Shown: positions 52,215-61,206 of the stretch, piece after piece
Position numbering within the stretch: position 1 is the stretch's first letter
Layout: every line of letters starts with the position of its first letter
Source of the DNA: JBCBGF01 sp039193455
GTDB taxonomy: Bacteria; Pseudomonadota; Alphaproteobacteria; Rhodobacterales; Rhodobacteraceae
Reading direction: 5' to 3'
Assembly: GCA_039193455.1 (NCBI GenBank)
Contig: JBCCWO010000003.1
Location: forward strand, 1-64,000
Length of the DNA: 64,000 nucleotides
Notes under the pieces: model-generated
What the model was told of the DNA's origin: nothing
Database searches by the model: none
Seen by the model: the letters and a program-made list of their open reading frames with translations, nothing else
Made by a program: the position numbers and the translations under genes

Positions 52215-52841
52215 ATGATCGATCCCGCCATCCTGCTCACCTATGCGATCGTCGTGCTTGGGTTCGTGTTCATCCCGGGCCCTGCCACGCTCTTGACCAT
52301 TGCGCGCGCGACGACCTCGGGCACGCGGGTGGGCATTGCGACGGGCGCCGGGATCACGGCGGGCGATATCCTGCATACGGCGATGGCCGTGATCGGGCTT
52401 TCGGCAATCATCGCCGCGTCTGCAACGCTCTTTACCATCGTGAAGTATCTGGGCGCGGCCTACCTTGTGTATCTCGGGCTGCGGGCAATTTTTGACCGCA
52501 CAGACACCGATCTGGGTCAGGGCCGCTTGCCGATCACGGCATCCCAGGCCTTTCGGCAGGCGATCCTGGCCGAGGTGCTGAACCCAAAAACAGCGTTGTT
52601 TTTCTTGGCCTTTCTGCCCCAGTTCGTTGTGCCCGAGAACGGGTTTGTCATGCTCCAGTTGACCCTGCTTGGCGTGATCTTTGCGCTTTTGGGCTTTGTC
52701 AGCACCATCGTCTATTCCGTGGCGGCGGGCGGGCTTGGCGCATTCCTGCGCCGCAACCCAACGGTGCTGCGCTGGCAGGGCAAGGTGGTGGGGGGCATCT
52801 ACTGCGCGCTGGGGCTGCGCCTTGCGCTGCAAGAGCGATAG
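52215..52841 (+). CDS. LysE family translocator
   Basis: A 208-residue exporter with six helices. The GxGxxxGD-like GAGITAGDILHTAMA and PGPATLLTIARATTSG are the family marks. Members export amino acids or homoserine lactones; substrate unknown. SD GGAGAG precedes the ATG. Confidence 0.92.
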   Translation: MIDPAILLTYAIVVLGFVFIPGPATLLTIARATTSGTRVGIATGAGITAGDILHTAMAVIGLSAIIAASATLFTIVKYLGAAYLVYLGLRAIFDRTDTDLGQGRLPITASQAFRQAILAEVLNPKTALFFLAFLPQFVVPENGFVMLQLTLLGVIFALLGFVSTIVYSVAAGGLGAFLRRNPTVLRWQGKVVGGIYCALGLRLALQER

Positions 52842-52940
52842 GGGCACACCCGCGCACGCCCACCAGGGACAGCCGCGCGACGTCCATGCACGGCACGTCC
52901 CGGTTTTCCGAACCCCGTTCGCCCATCTGGCCCAAGACCG

Positions 52941-54122
52941 ATGACCCGCACACCGCCGCACCTGCTGACCCTGATTGTGCTGACGGCCTTTGCGCCGCTG
53001 TCGCTGAACATGTTCACGCCGTCGCTGACGCGGATGGCCGCCGATCTTGGAACCGACTACGCCACGATCACCCTGGCCGTCTCCGGCTATCTGGCCGTGA
53101 CCACGGTGGTGCAACTGATCATCGGCCCGCTGTCCGACCGGGTCGGGCGTCGGCCCGTACTGCTCGCCGTGCTCTCGGTCTTCGCGGTCGCGTCGCTTGG
53201 GTGTGTGCTGGCCCAGAACGCCACCACGTTCCTTGCCTTTAGAATACTCCAGGGCGGTATGGTGGCAGGCTACACGCTGTCCCTCGCCGTGGTGCGCGAC
53301 ACCCGGCCCGAGCGTGAGGCGGTCAGCCTGATCGGCTATATCGGGATGGCGATGGCGCTGGGGCCGATGTTCGGGCCGCTTGTCGGCGGTGCGCTGGACC
53401 AGGTCTTTGGATGGCGGGCCACGTTCGTCTTCTACACCGTCGCCGGGGCGCTTCTGCTTGCCGTCTGCGTCGTCGATTTTGGCGAAACCCGCGTCCCGGT
53501 GCGGGACGGCACGCGCCCATCGCCCTGGGTGCTGCTGCGGGTTCCGACCTTTTGGGCCTTCGCGCTGTGCGGCACCTTCTCGGTCGGGGCATTCTACATC
53601 TTTATCACCGGCGCACCGCTTGTGGCCGTTTCAACCTTTGGTAGCTCGGCGGCAACGCTGGGCATCTATATCGGCTCAATCACGCTGGGCTTTATGGCAG
53701 GCGGGTTTCTGTCAGGGCGGTTCGGGAAGGATCTGCCGCTCACCACCATGATCATCGCTGGACGTCTCGTCGCCTGTGGCGGGCTCACCCTCGGGCTGGT
53801 GCTGTGGTCCGCGGGCCTTGTCACGCCCGCCGTATTCTTTGGCGCGACGATCTGCGTGGGCCTTGGCAACGGCCTGACCATGCCCGCCAGCAACACCGGC
53901 GCGATGTCGGTCGAACCATCGCTGGCAGGCAGCGCCGCGGGTCTGAGCGGCGCGCTGGTCGTCGCGGGGGGCGCGGTCTTGACCGCCCTCACCGGTGCCC
54001 TTGTGCCCGAAGACGGCGGTGGGACAATCCTGCTGGTGACGATGCTTGGCTCCAGCGCAGCGGCGCTCTTCATGGGACTCTGGGCCGCGTGGCTACGACG
54101 ACAAGACAAGGCGACCGCCTAG
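52941..54122 (+). CDS. Bcr/CflA family multidrug efflux transporter
   Basis: A 393-residue major facilitator with 12 helices. LSLNMFTPSLTRMAADLGT, the motif GPLSDRVGRRPVLL and a helix 5 GPMFGPLVGGALDQVFGWRATF are typical of Bcr/CflA drug:proton antiporters. Substrates unknown. It follows LysE by 99 nt and may share its transcript. Confidence 0.9.
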   Translation: MTRTPPHLLTLIVLTAFAPLSLNMFTPSLTRMAADLGTDYATITLAVSGYLAVTTVVQLIIGPLSDRVGRRPVLLAVLSVFAVASLGCVLAQNATTFLAFRILQGGMVAGYTLSLAVVRDTRPEREAVSLIGYIGMAMALGPMFGPLVGGALDQVFGWRATFVFYTVAGALLLAVCVVDFGETRVPVRDGTRPSPWVLLRVPTFWAFALCGTFSVGAFYIFITGAPLVAVSTFGSSAATLGIYIGSITLGFMAGGFLSGRFGKDLPLTTMIIAGRLVACGGLTLGLVLWSAGLVTPAVFFGATICVGLGNGLTMPASNTGAMSVEPSLAGSAAGLSGALVVAGGAVLTALTGALVPEDGGGTILLVTMLGSSAAALFMGLWAAWLRRQDKATA

Positions 54123-54126
54123 GCGG

Positions 54127-54561
54127 CTAGTCGACCTGCTCGATCGCCGCGCCCTGCAAACGGCCCGCATGGGCGGCAAACGCCTCGATCAGGGGCAACG
54201 GGTCGATGCTGTCCACCGGAAGCAACCACGAATGCGTGGCAAGCGGGCCCTCATTGGGCAAAAGATCCTTGCTGATCTGCCCCATGTCCCAGTCCGGAAA
54301 GAACCGCTCATCAATGTCCCCATCGGCGAGGATGGTGAACTCATCATGGCGGCGATCCTTGTGAATGCGCGCGATCTTGCGCGCAAGCGGGCCCGGCGGC
54401 CCCTCAAGGTATTGCAGAAAGAAGCCACGGTCGAAGTGCAGGAAACCGGTCAGCCCCTCGCGCGCGTTGAGGTGCAGGCTCGTCGTTACGATATCGCTCA
54501 CATCTGCCGGGCTGGCCGATGTGTGGGCCTTGCTGCGATACAGGACGAACGAAAGCTCCAT
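54127..54561 (-). CDS. BLUF-domain blue-light sensor
   Basis: A 144-residue protein that is almost only a BLUF domain, so a short photoreceptor binding FAD. The photocycle residues are kept: Tyr in VLYRSKA, Asn in NAREGLTGFL, Gln in FLQYLEG and Met in DWDMGQI. There is no output domain; it must act by binding a partner. Single gene, convergent with the efflux gene. Confidence 0.9.
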   Translation of the reverse strand: MELSFVLYRSKAHTSASPADVSDIVTTSLHLNAREGLTGFLHFDRGFFLQYLEGPPGPLARKIARIHKDRRHDEFTILADGDIDERFFPDWDMGQISKDLLPNEGPLATHSWLLPVDSIDPLPLIEAFAAHAGRLQGAAIEQVD

Positions 54562-54651
54562 GGCGCCGATTCCCCTCGTTCGCGCCAGAATGGGCGAGGA
54601 AACTTGCGGAAGGCTAAACCGCGCCCGATCGCCCAGACACTGTCCCGCGAT

Positions 54652-55854
54652 CTAGGACGTGCCTTGCGTCGCGGTCAGATCGATGGTCACGTCAACGCCG
54701 AAGCCCACCGTGCTTTCATCCTGAAACGATGGCGCAATCTCATAATCCCGCCGATCAAGGGCTGTTGTCCCCTGCATCCGGGCGGTGGTGCCGTCGATCT
54801 CAAGCGCAAAGGGCAGCGTAACGGGCTGGCTGATCCCCCGCAACTCCAGCGTTCCTTCGGCAACATACCCGGTCTCCGCCGGCAGAATATCGGCGGTGAA
54901 GGTCGCGGTTGGGAACGCCTCGACATTGAAGTAATCGCTCCCCTTCACCTCATTGGTGACCGAGCCCAGCGTCACGCTGCCCATGGCGATGGTCACCTCG
55001 ACATCGCCATGGCGCCCCTCGACCGGCGTCTCAGAGAACCGGATCGCCGCGGTCCATTCCGCAAAGCTGCCCTCGACCTGCTGGCCCATCTGGGCCACGG
55101 TGAACCGCAGTTCGCCCTCGACCACGTTCCAATCGCTTTGCACCGCTGCAAGCGTCGCCACTTCGCCCCGTTCTTCGCGCGTCTCGGCCAGACCGATGGC
55201 CGCAGCGGCCGCCAATGCCAGCCCGTACACCCCAAGCGCCGCCAGTTTCGGGGTACGGCTATGGGGCACCTCGGGCGGCTGCGGCACCGCACGGCCGCCA
55301 AACCACATCCGCGCCAGCGTGCCGTCGCGGTCGATGATGGCGTGTTTCAGCGCGCCCAGCGTATGCAGGGCCAAGGCGGCCAAGAGTACTTTGACCAGAA
55401 CCTCATGGGTCGTCTCGAAAAAGGCCGCAAGCTCGGGCGACTTGGGCACGAACGGCAAAGACTGCCCAAACGGCCAGAAGATCGGCGCAAATCCCGTGGT
55501 CGCCGCATGCCCGATCCACCCCGACAGCGGCACCAGCACCAGCGACAGGTAGAGCAGGCTGTGCATCGCCTCGGCCAGAAACGCCTCAAGCCGGTGCTCG
55601 GCGTTCAGAAGAAGCGGCTTGATCTGTGACACCGTCCAGACGATGCGGATCAGGGCCACGAAAAAGACCGCGACGCCCAGGGTCTTGTGGATCGAAAACA
55701 GCGTGGCCTTAACGGCGATCTCCTCGGGCAGGTCCTGCGGCCACTCATTGGCGACAAACCCCAGCGGGAAGAGCGAAATGATCAACAGGGCCGTTAACCA
55801 ATGCAGGGTCTTGGCAACGCTGCCATAGGACGCGAGCGTGTTTTGGGCGGTCAT
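54652..55854 (-). CDS. Cytochrome b561-YceI fusion protein
   Basis: A 400-residue fusion. Residues 1-185 are a cytochrome b561 membrane domain with haem His candidates in KTLHWLTA, SIHKTLG, AMHSLLYL and TTHEVLVK. A linker helix follows, then residues 215-400 are a periplasmic YceI barrel (NVVEGELRFTVAQMG, GSDYFNVEAFPTATFTA), which binds isoprenoid lipids. The two may shuttle electrons to a quinone-like ligand. Single gene. Confidence 0.9.
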   Translation of the reverse strand: MTAQNTLASYGSVAKTLHWLTALLIISLFPLGFVANEWPQDLPEEIAVKATLFSIHKTLGVAVFFVALIRIVWTVSQIKPLLLNAEHRLEAFLAEAMHSLLYLSLVLVPLSGWIGHAATTGFAPIFWPFGQSLPFVPKSPELAAFFETTHEVLVKVLLAALALHTLGALKHAIIDRDGTLARMWFGGRAVPQPPEVPHSRTPKLAALGVYGLALAAAAAIGLAETREERGEVATLAAVQSDWNVVEGELRFTVAQMGQQVEGSFAEWTAAIRFSETPVEGRHGDVEVTIAMGSVTLGSVTNEVKGSDYFNVEAFPTATFTADILPAETGYVAEGTLELRGISQPVTLPFALEIDGTTARMQGTTALDRRDYEIAPSFQDESTVGFGVDVTIDLTATQGTS

Positions 55855-55959
55855 GGGCGTGGCTCCGGTCTGGCGGCTGCGACTGATAGAGGGGACATAG
55901 CACGCCCGCGCCGCGCTTCACGAGGCGCAAAACCTTGCAGAAACGCACACGGCCTGCGC

Positions 55960-57510
55960 TTAGCGGCCTTTGAAGAGCCCGCCGAGTATCCCGCGCACCA
56001 AACGCCGCCCGGTCGTGCCCTGCAGCTCTTTGACGACCGCCTTGGTCAATGCCTCGCTCAGCGTGTCGGCCCCGCGCGTCCGCTTGGGCCGCGCGGTCGA
56101 GCGCCCGACCCGCGTGCCGGAATATCGGCGCGCCGCGCTGTATTCCCGCATCATGGCATCGGCCTCTTCTTCACGCTTTTCCGCTTCCTCGGCCTCCTTG
56201 GCGGCGGCATCCGCGCGCGCTTTCAGCACCTCATAGGCGCTCTCGCGATCCTTGGGCGTCTCGTACTTTGCCCCAATCAGTGATGCTGCCATCACATCGG
56301 CACGCTCGGCCTTGGTGATCGGGCCCAGCTGTGACGACGGCGGGCGGATGAGCGTGCGCTCCACGATCCCGGGCGCGCCCTTGTCGATCAGAAAAGACGT
56401 TACCGCCTCACCTGTCCCAACCTCGCGGATCGCGTCCTCGGTCGAAAAGCGCGGGTTCTCGCGATACGTCTCTGCCGCCAGCTTCAACGCCTTCTTGTCG
56501 CGCGCCGTGAACGCGCGCAGCGCGTGTTGCACCCTGTTACCCAGCTGACCAAGGATATCTTCCGGGATGTCGTCGGGGTTCTGCGTCACGAAATAGACAC
56601 CAACCCCCTTGGACCGGATCAGGCGCGCCACCTGTTCCAGCTTGTCGACCAATGCCTTGGGCGCGTCATCGAACAAAAGATGCGCCTCATCAAAGAAGAA
56701 GACGAGCTTGGGTTTGTCGGGATCGCCCACTTCGGGAAGCTCTTCGAACAGTTCCGAGAGCAACCAGAGCAGCGAGGTGGCGTAAAGCCGGGGCGACCCC
56801 ATCAACTTGTCCGCCGCCAGAATATTGATCCGCCCGCGCCCATCGCTGTCGGTCGCCATGATGTCGGAAAGCTCCAGCGCGGGTTCACCAAAGAAATCGT
56901 TCCCGCCCTGATTTTCCAAAACCAGCAGCGCCCGCTGGATCGCCCCGACCGAGGCGGAGGAGACGTTCCCATAGCGCAACGACAGGTCCTTGCCGTTTTG
57001 GCCCACCCAAAGAAGAAGCGCCTGCAAGTCTTTGAGATCCAAAAGAGGCAGCCCCTCTTCGTCGGCCACCCGGAACGCGATGTTCAGCACGCCTTCCTGC
57101 GCTTCGGTCAACTCAAGCAGCCGGGCCAGCAACAAGGGGCCCATTTCGGCCACGGTGGTTCGCACCGGATGGCCGGACTGGCCGAAGAGATCCCAAAAGG
57201 TCACCGGGAACGCGTCATAGCTGTAATCCGCGAAACCAATGGTGCCTGCGCGTTTCATGAACGGCTCGTGCAGCTTGAAGCCTTCGGATCCGGATTTGGC
57301 CAGCCCGGACAGATCGCCTTTCACATCGGCCAGAAACACCGGCACGCCCTGTGCAGAAAAGCTTTCGGCCATAATCTGTAGGGTGACGGTCTTGCCGGTT
57401 CCCGTGGCGCCCGCGATCAGACCGTGACGGTTGGCGTACTTCAAAAGCAGGCCCTGTGGATCGGCATAGCCGTCGCCCCCGCCGCCGATAAAAATGCTGT
57501 TACTGTCCAC
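55960..57510 (-). CDS. DUF853/YjgR HerA-like ATPase
   Basis: A 516-residue ATPase. Walker A is GATGTGKTVT near residue 37, Walker B LVFFFDEAHLLF around residue 265, and the arginine-finger region and YFVTQNPDDIPEDILGQLGN follow. A basic, Arg-rich tail ends the protein. Related to the HerA helicase; role unknown. GTG 57510 has GGAG 8 nt ahead; a longer frame of 50 codons has no such site. Confidence 0.9.
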   Translation of the reverse strand: MDSNSIFIGGGGDGYADPQGLLLKYANRHGLIAGATGTGKTVTLQIMAESFSAQGVPVFLADVKGDLSGLAKSGSEGFKLHEPFMKRAGTIGFADYSYDAFPVTFWDLFGQSGHPVRTTVAEMGPLLLARLLELTEAQEGVLNIAFRVADEEGLPLLDLKDLQALLLWVGQNGKDLSLRYGNVSSASVGAIQRALLVLENQGGNDFFGEPALELSDIMATDSDGRGRINILAADKLMGSPRLYATSLLWLLSELFEELPEVGDPDKPKLVFFFDEAHLLFDDAPKALVDKLEQVARLIRSKGVGVYFVTQNPDDIPEDILGQLGNRVQHALRAFTARDKKALKLAAETYRENPRFSTEDAIREVGTGEAVTSFLIDKGAPGIVERTLIRPPSSQLGPITKAERADVMAASLIGAKYETPKDRESAYEVLKARADAAAKEAEEAEKREEEADAMMREYSAARRYSGTRVGRSTARPKRTRGADTLSEALTKAVVKELQGTTGRRLVRGILGGLFKGR

Positions 57511-57582
57511 CCTGTTCTCCGCGCCCAAAGTCCCTGGGCGGCAACCATAACTTTTTAATCTTTCTGCGCCAGTATCCAAATA

Positions 57583-57618
57583 CCGCGAGCTTTGCTGAAA
57601 CGCTTCTCGCGGGTTTTT
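57583..57618 (+). terminator. Terminator-like hairpin 1
   Basis: CCGCGAG pairs with CTCGCGG across a 16-nt loop, followed by GTTTTT. It acts only on plus-strand RNA, yet no plus-strand gene lies upstream. Confidence 0.55.
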
Positions 57619-57633
57619 CCTCCCTGTCAGACT

Positions 57634-57667
57634 GGCCGCGCTCCCTTTGGGCGCGGTCATTTTTATT
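57634..57667 (+). terminator. Terminator-like hairpin 2
   Basis: GGCCGCGC pairs with GCGCGGTC around a 9-nt loop, followed by ATTTTTATT. Plus strand only, 16 nt after hairpin 1. Confidence 0.55.
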
Positions 57668-57768
57668 GTGATTTGCCATGTGGATATTCCCGGTTGACGG
57701 TCGATTCATATCCGACTAGCGTTCGCGTCAATGACTAAGTCGGCCCGTCCGGCAGGGAGAACAATGCG

Positions 57769-57797
57769 AAAAAGGGTCCGGTTTCGGGCCCTTTTTT
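57769..57797 (+). terminator. Terminator-like hairpin 3, upstream of ialB
   Basis: AAAAAGGGTCCG pairs with CGGGCCCTTTTT (12 pairs, one G-T) around GTTT, then a further T. The strongest of the three; the A run and T run make it work in both directions. It lies 109 nt before the ialB start. Confidence 0.75.
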
Positions 57798-57905
57798 GTT
57801 TGGAAAATCGCGGGCGGGGGTTCGCCGCGCCAAGGGAATTGGCGCTGACAGCGTAGCAGCCGCGTGATACATCGCGCGCAAAGAAAACAAAGTGGATCCG
57901 TTGAG

Positions 57906-58490
57906 ATGAGCATGTGGATACGCGCCGCCCTGGGTGGCGCTCTGGCCCTTGGGGCCGCTTGCGCCGCTTGGGCACAAACCGCCGAAGATTTGTCGCCTGG
58001 AACCGTGGTCTCGAACGAACCGCAGCCGGGCGAGACCTATGTGGCCGAAACCTTTGAATCCTGGCAGCTGCGCTGCATCGTCAACGCCAATGGCGACGAT
58101 CCCTGCCAGCTTTACCAACTGTTATCGGGCGAGGACGGCAGCGCGGTGGCCGAGATGAGCCTGTTCATGCTGCCCGAGGGCGGTGGCGAGGCTGAGGCGG
58201 GTGCCACGATCATCACCCCGCTTGAGACGCTTCTGACCCAGCAGGTGACCATCGCCATCGATTCCGACCCGGCCAAGCGCTATCCGTTCCAGTTCTGCAC
58301 CCAGGTCGGCTGCTTCGCGCGGATCGGCCTGTCCGGCGACGATCTTGCCGCGATGCGGCGTGGCGTGGAAGGACGCATGCGGATCGTTCCGGCGGCCGCG
58401 CGCGATCAGGAGGTTGTGGTGGCAATCAACCTGGCCGGGTTCACCGCAGGCTTCAACGCACTCCGGGATCGCGGCGCCGAAGGGCAGTAA
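57906..58490 (+). CDS. Invasion-associated locus B (IalB) family protein
   Basis: A 194-residue exported protein. The signal peptide ends CAAWAQ near residue 24. TFESWQLRCIV and QFCTQVGCFARIGLS carry the paired cysteines of IalB proteins. In Bartonella the family is linked to host cell invasion; in free-living relatives it is a periplasmic protein of unknown role. Upstream hairpin 3 may control it. Confidence 0.88.
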   Translation: MSMWIRAALGGALALGAACAAWAQTAEDLSPGTVVSNEPQPGETYVAETFESWQLRCIVNANGDDPCQLYQLLSGEDGSAVAEMSLFMLPEGGGEAEAGATIITPLETLLTQQVTIAIDSDPAKRYPFQFCTQVGCFARIGLSGDDLAAMRRGVEGRMRIVPAAARDQEVVVAINLAGFTAGFNALRDRGAEGQ

Positions 58491-58573
58491 CCCCGGGTAT
58501 ATTGTTGCTGTTTTAGCGACAGACTGTGTCCAGAAACGACCGGCCCCCACTTCCCCACTGGCAGAAGGGGCCT

Positions 58574-59785
58574 CTACCCGGCCTTGCGCAACGCCAAAAC
58601 TGCATTCAGCCCGCCAAACGCAAACGCGTTTGACAAGGCCACATCCACCTGCGCCTCGCGCGCCTCGTTCGGCACGACGTCCAGCGCGCATTCCGGATCG
58701 GCCTCTTGATAGCCGATGGTCGGCGCAACGATCCCATCGCGCAGCGCCATGATGCAGGCCAACAGCTCAACCGCGCCGGTGCCCCCGATCAGGTGGCCGT
58801 GCATGGATTTGGTCGACGAGATCATCAGCTGATCCGCATGGCGCCCAAAGACATCGGCCACCGCGGCGCATTCGGTCTTGTCGTTGGCTGCGGTCCCGGT
58901 GCCGTGGGCGTTGATATAGCCCACCTCATCGGCCGCAATCCGTGCGTCTTTCATCGCCCCCGCGATCGCCCGGGCCGCGCCCTGCTTGGACGGCATCACG
59001 ATATCGGCCGCATCCGACGTCATGGAAAACCCAACCACCTCGGCCAGCACCTCGGCCCCGCGCTTGCGCGCGTGCTCGTATTCCTCAAAGACTAAAACGC
59101 CCGCACCCTCGCCCTGCACCATGCCCGTGCGGCCCAGCGAAAACGGGCGGCAGGCGTCCTTCGACATCACCCGCAGCCCTTCCCAGGCCTTCACCCCGCC
59201 AAAGCACAGCATCGATTCCGAGCCGCCGGTGACCATCACCCGGCTCGCCCCCGACCGCACCAGCCAAAACGCCTGTCCCATCGCATGGTTTGACGAGGCA
59301 CAGGCCGTGGCGACGGTGAAGGAGGGACCTTTGAGATTGTAGGCCATGGACACATGGCTCGCCGCGGCGTTGTTCATCAGCTTCGGCACGATGAACGGGT
59401 GCACCCGGTTCTTCCCGTCTTCATAGACCGCGCGATAGTTGTCGTCCTGCGTGTTCAGCCCGCCACCTGAGGTGCCCAGAACCACCCCCGCCTCGGCGGC
59501 CAGCTGGCCCGCAAACTCCAACCCCGCCTGTTCGATCGCCTCGCGCGCGGCCAACAGCGTGAACTGGGTGAACCGATCATAGAGCGCCTGTTGCTGCCGG
59601 TTGAAATGGTCGTCCGGGTCATAGTCCTTGACCTGGCCGCCAATCCGGATCGACAGACGCTCGACATCGCGAATATCAATCTCGCCAATGCCACAGGTCC
59701 CGGCGGCCATGGCGTTCAGCGTCTCATCCACCGAGGCCCCAAGCGCGTTGATCGTGCCCGCGCCCGTGATGACGACCCGCTTCAC
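58574..59785 (-). CDS. Beta-ketoacyl-ACP synthase (FabF/KAS II type)
   Basis: A 403-residue condensing enzyme. The catalytic triad is seen: Cys in VATACASSNHAMG, His in NAHGTGT, His in KSMHGHLIGG. Its start overlaps the stop of a dedicated ACP by 4 nt and it follows lpxD, so it probably extends acyl chains for the envelope (lipid A or a similar lipid) rather than bulk fatty acids. The last gene of the unit. Confidence 0.88.
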   Translation of the reverse strand: MKRVVITGAGTINALGASVDETLNAMAAGTCGIGEIDIRDVERLSIRIGGQVKDYDPDDHFNRQQQALYDRFTQFTLLAAREAIEQAGLEFAGQLAAEAGVVLGTSGGGLNTQDDNYRAVYEDGKNRVHPFIVPKLMNNAAASHVSMAYNLKGPSFTVATACASSNHAMGQAFWLVRSGASRVMVTGGSESMLCFGGVKAWEGLRVMSKDACRPFSLGRTGMVQGEGAGVLVFEEYEHARKRGAEVLAEVVGFSMTSDAADIVMPSKQGAARAIAGAMKDARIAADEVGYINAHGTGTAANDKTECAAVADVFGRHADQLMISSTKSMHGHLIGGTGAVELLACIMALRDGIVAPTIGYQEADPECALDVVPNEAREAQVDVALSNAFAFGGLNAVLALRKAG

Positions 59786-60048
59786 GTGCTCTGGTCGGCC
59801 ACAAGGCCCTCAACGGCGGCGATGATCGCCGCGACCGAAGAGATGTCAAATTCGGAACGGTCGGGTTCGTTGGCGTTGAAAGGCACCTGGATGTCAAACG
59901 CCTCTTCAATAGAAAAGATGCTCTCGACCAGCCCCATGCTGTCGATCCCCAGGTCATCCAGCGAATGCTCAAGCTTGACGTCAGACGGCTCAAGCACCGC
60001 CTGTTCGGCAATGATAGTGATGACCCTGTCCTTGACGCTCGCCGACAT
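59782..60048 (-). CDS. Acyl carrier protein (dedicated)
   Basis: An 88-residue ACP with the phosphopantetheine site LGIDSMGLVES. It differs from housekeeping AcpP and leans to the AcpXL-like form. It is placed between lpxD and a KAS gene, and would hand acyl chains between them. Confidence 0.85.
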   Translation of the reverse strand: MSASVKDRVITIIAEQAVLEPSDVKLEHSLDDLGIDSMGLVESIFSIEEAFDIQVPFNANEPDRSEFDISSVAAIIAAVEGLVADQST

Positions 60049-60077
60049 TATTGCCTCGCCTCTTTATTGGGCGTCAT

Positions 60078-61169
60078 TTAGTCATTGTCGTCGGCTTTTG
60101 GAACCGCTTTTTGCAGGGCTTTGAAGTCGCGGATCAGCCGCGGCAGGCGGCGCAAGGCCTTCATGGTCTCGATATGGCTGTCCATTTTCATCGCCGGGCT
60201 GCCCAGCACCATGCGCCCTGCCGGGACGTTCGAGAACATCTTGGTCGCGCCACCGGCCACCACGTCACTGCCGACCGAGACATTGTCGGACACGCCGCAC
60301 TGCCCACCCAGAACCGCGCGATCCCCGATCCGCGCCGATCCTGCGATGCCCACCTGCCCGCATAGCAGCGCATCTTCGCCGACAACCACATTGTGGCCGA
60401 CGTGCACGAGGTTATCGAGCTTGGTGCCACGCCCGATCCGCGTAGGCCTTATGGTGCCGCGATCGATCGTGGAGTTCGCGCCGATCTCCACATCATCGCC
60501 GATCTCAACCCCGCCCAGCGAATGGATCCGCGTCCAGCTTTGCGGGGCCTGCGTCTCGCCTGAACCCAGCGTCTCTCGCGCGCGCTCGGCCGAGGATTTT
60601 TCGGGGGTGACAAAGGAGAACCCGTCCGAGCCGATCACCGCCCCCGGGTGCACAATGATCCGGTGACCAAGCTGCACCCGAGCCCCGATGCGCGCACCGT
60701 CCAGGATCAGCGCATCCTCGCCGATCTTGGTCTCCGACGCGATGCTCACATGGGCGCCGACACGCGCGCGCGCGCCTATGTGTACGCCCCGGCCGATGAC
60801 GACGAACGGCCCGATTGCTGCGCCGGGGCCAATCTCGGCCGTAGGATCTACGATGGCGGAGGGGTGCAGACCCGGCGCGATCTCGGGCCCGGGGTCAATC
60901 AGCCGTGTCAGCCCCGACAGCGCATAGCGCGGGCGTGGCACAACGATGGCCGCGTCCAGGCCCAGCGCCTGCCAATCCGCCCCATCCCAAACAATGGCGG
61001 CCCGGGCCGCACCGGCGGCAAGCCCCTCGGCGTATTTGGGGTCCATTGCAAGGGCCAGATGATCCGGCCCCGCAGAGGCGGGTTCCGACGGGGCAACCAC
61101 CTCTAACGTGCCGTCGCCCAGCACCTCGGCGCCCAGCGCGTCGGCAATCTGTCGGATGGTGAATGGCAT
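60078..61169 (-). CDS. lpxD: UDP-3-O-acylglucosamine N-acyltransferase
   Basis: A 363-residue enzyme of lipid A synthesis: it adds the amide-linked acyl chain to UDP-3-O-acylglucosamine. The N-terminal uridine-binding domain is followed by a left-handed beta helix of hexapeptides (IGPGAAIGPFVVIG, IGDDVEIGANSTID). The catalytic His is in LVHVGHNVVVG. ATG 61169 gives the family length. It is followed after 29 nt by the ACP gene. Confidence 0.95.
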   Translation of the reverse strand: MPFTIRQIADALGAEVLGDGTLEVVAPSEPASAGPDHLALAMDPKYAEGLAAGAARAAIVWDGADWQALGLDAAIVVPRPRYALSGLTRLIDPGPEIAPGLHPSAIVDPTAEIGPGAAIGPFVVIGRGVHIGARARVGAHVSIASETKIGEDALILDGARIGARVQLGHRIIVHPGAVIGSDGFSFVTPEKSSAERARETLGSGETQAPQSWTRIHSLGGVEIGDDVEIGANSTIDRGTIRPTRIGRGTKLDNLVHVGHNVVVGEDALLCGQVGIAGSARIGDRAVLGGQCGVSDNVSVGSDVVAGGATKMFSNVPAGRMVLGSPAMKMDSHIETMKALRRLPRLIRDFKALQKAVPKADDND

Positions 61170-61206
61170 GCGCGGCCCCTGACTGCTCAAGGGCCGAGAT
61201 GTAGTG

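Larger units (their letters stand above)
57511..57905. other. Intergenic region with three terminator-like hairpins
   Basis: The 395-nt gap between the minus-strand HerA-like gene and the plus-strand ialB has no clear gene. It holds three stem-loops with T runs on the plus strand (listed separately) and a possible 41-codon frame at 57731-57856 that spans the third. A TTGACG at about 57695 might be a -35 element. Small RNAs or leader attenuation are possible. Confidence 0.5.

Noticed and set aside
52062..53114. N-terminal extension of the YgjV-like frame by about 350 codons
   Set aside because: It runs antisense through the LysE and Bcr/CflA genes; only the last 109 codons look like a protein.
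57731..57856. Small 41-codon gene upstream of ialB
   Set aside because: It runs through the strong terminator hairpin and has no well placed ribosome site for its first ATG; kept only as a possibility in the gap entry.
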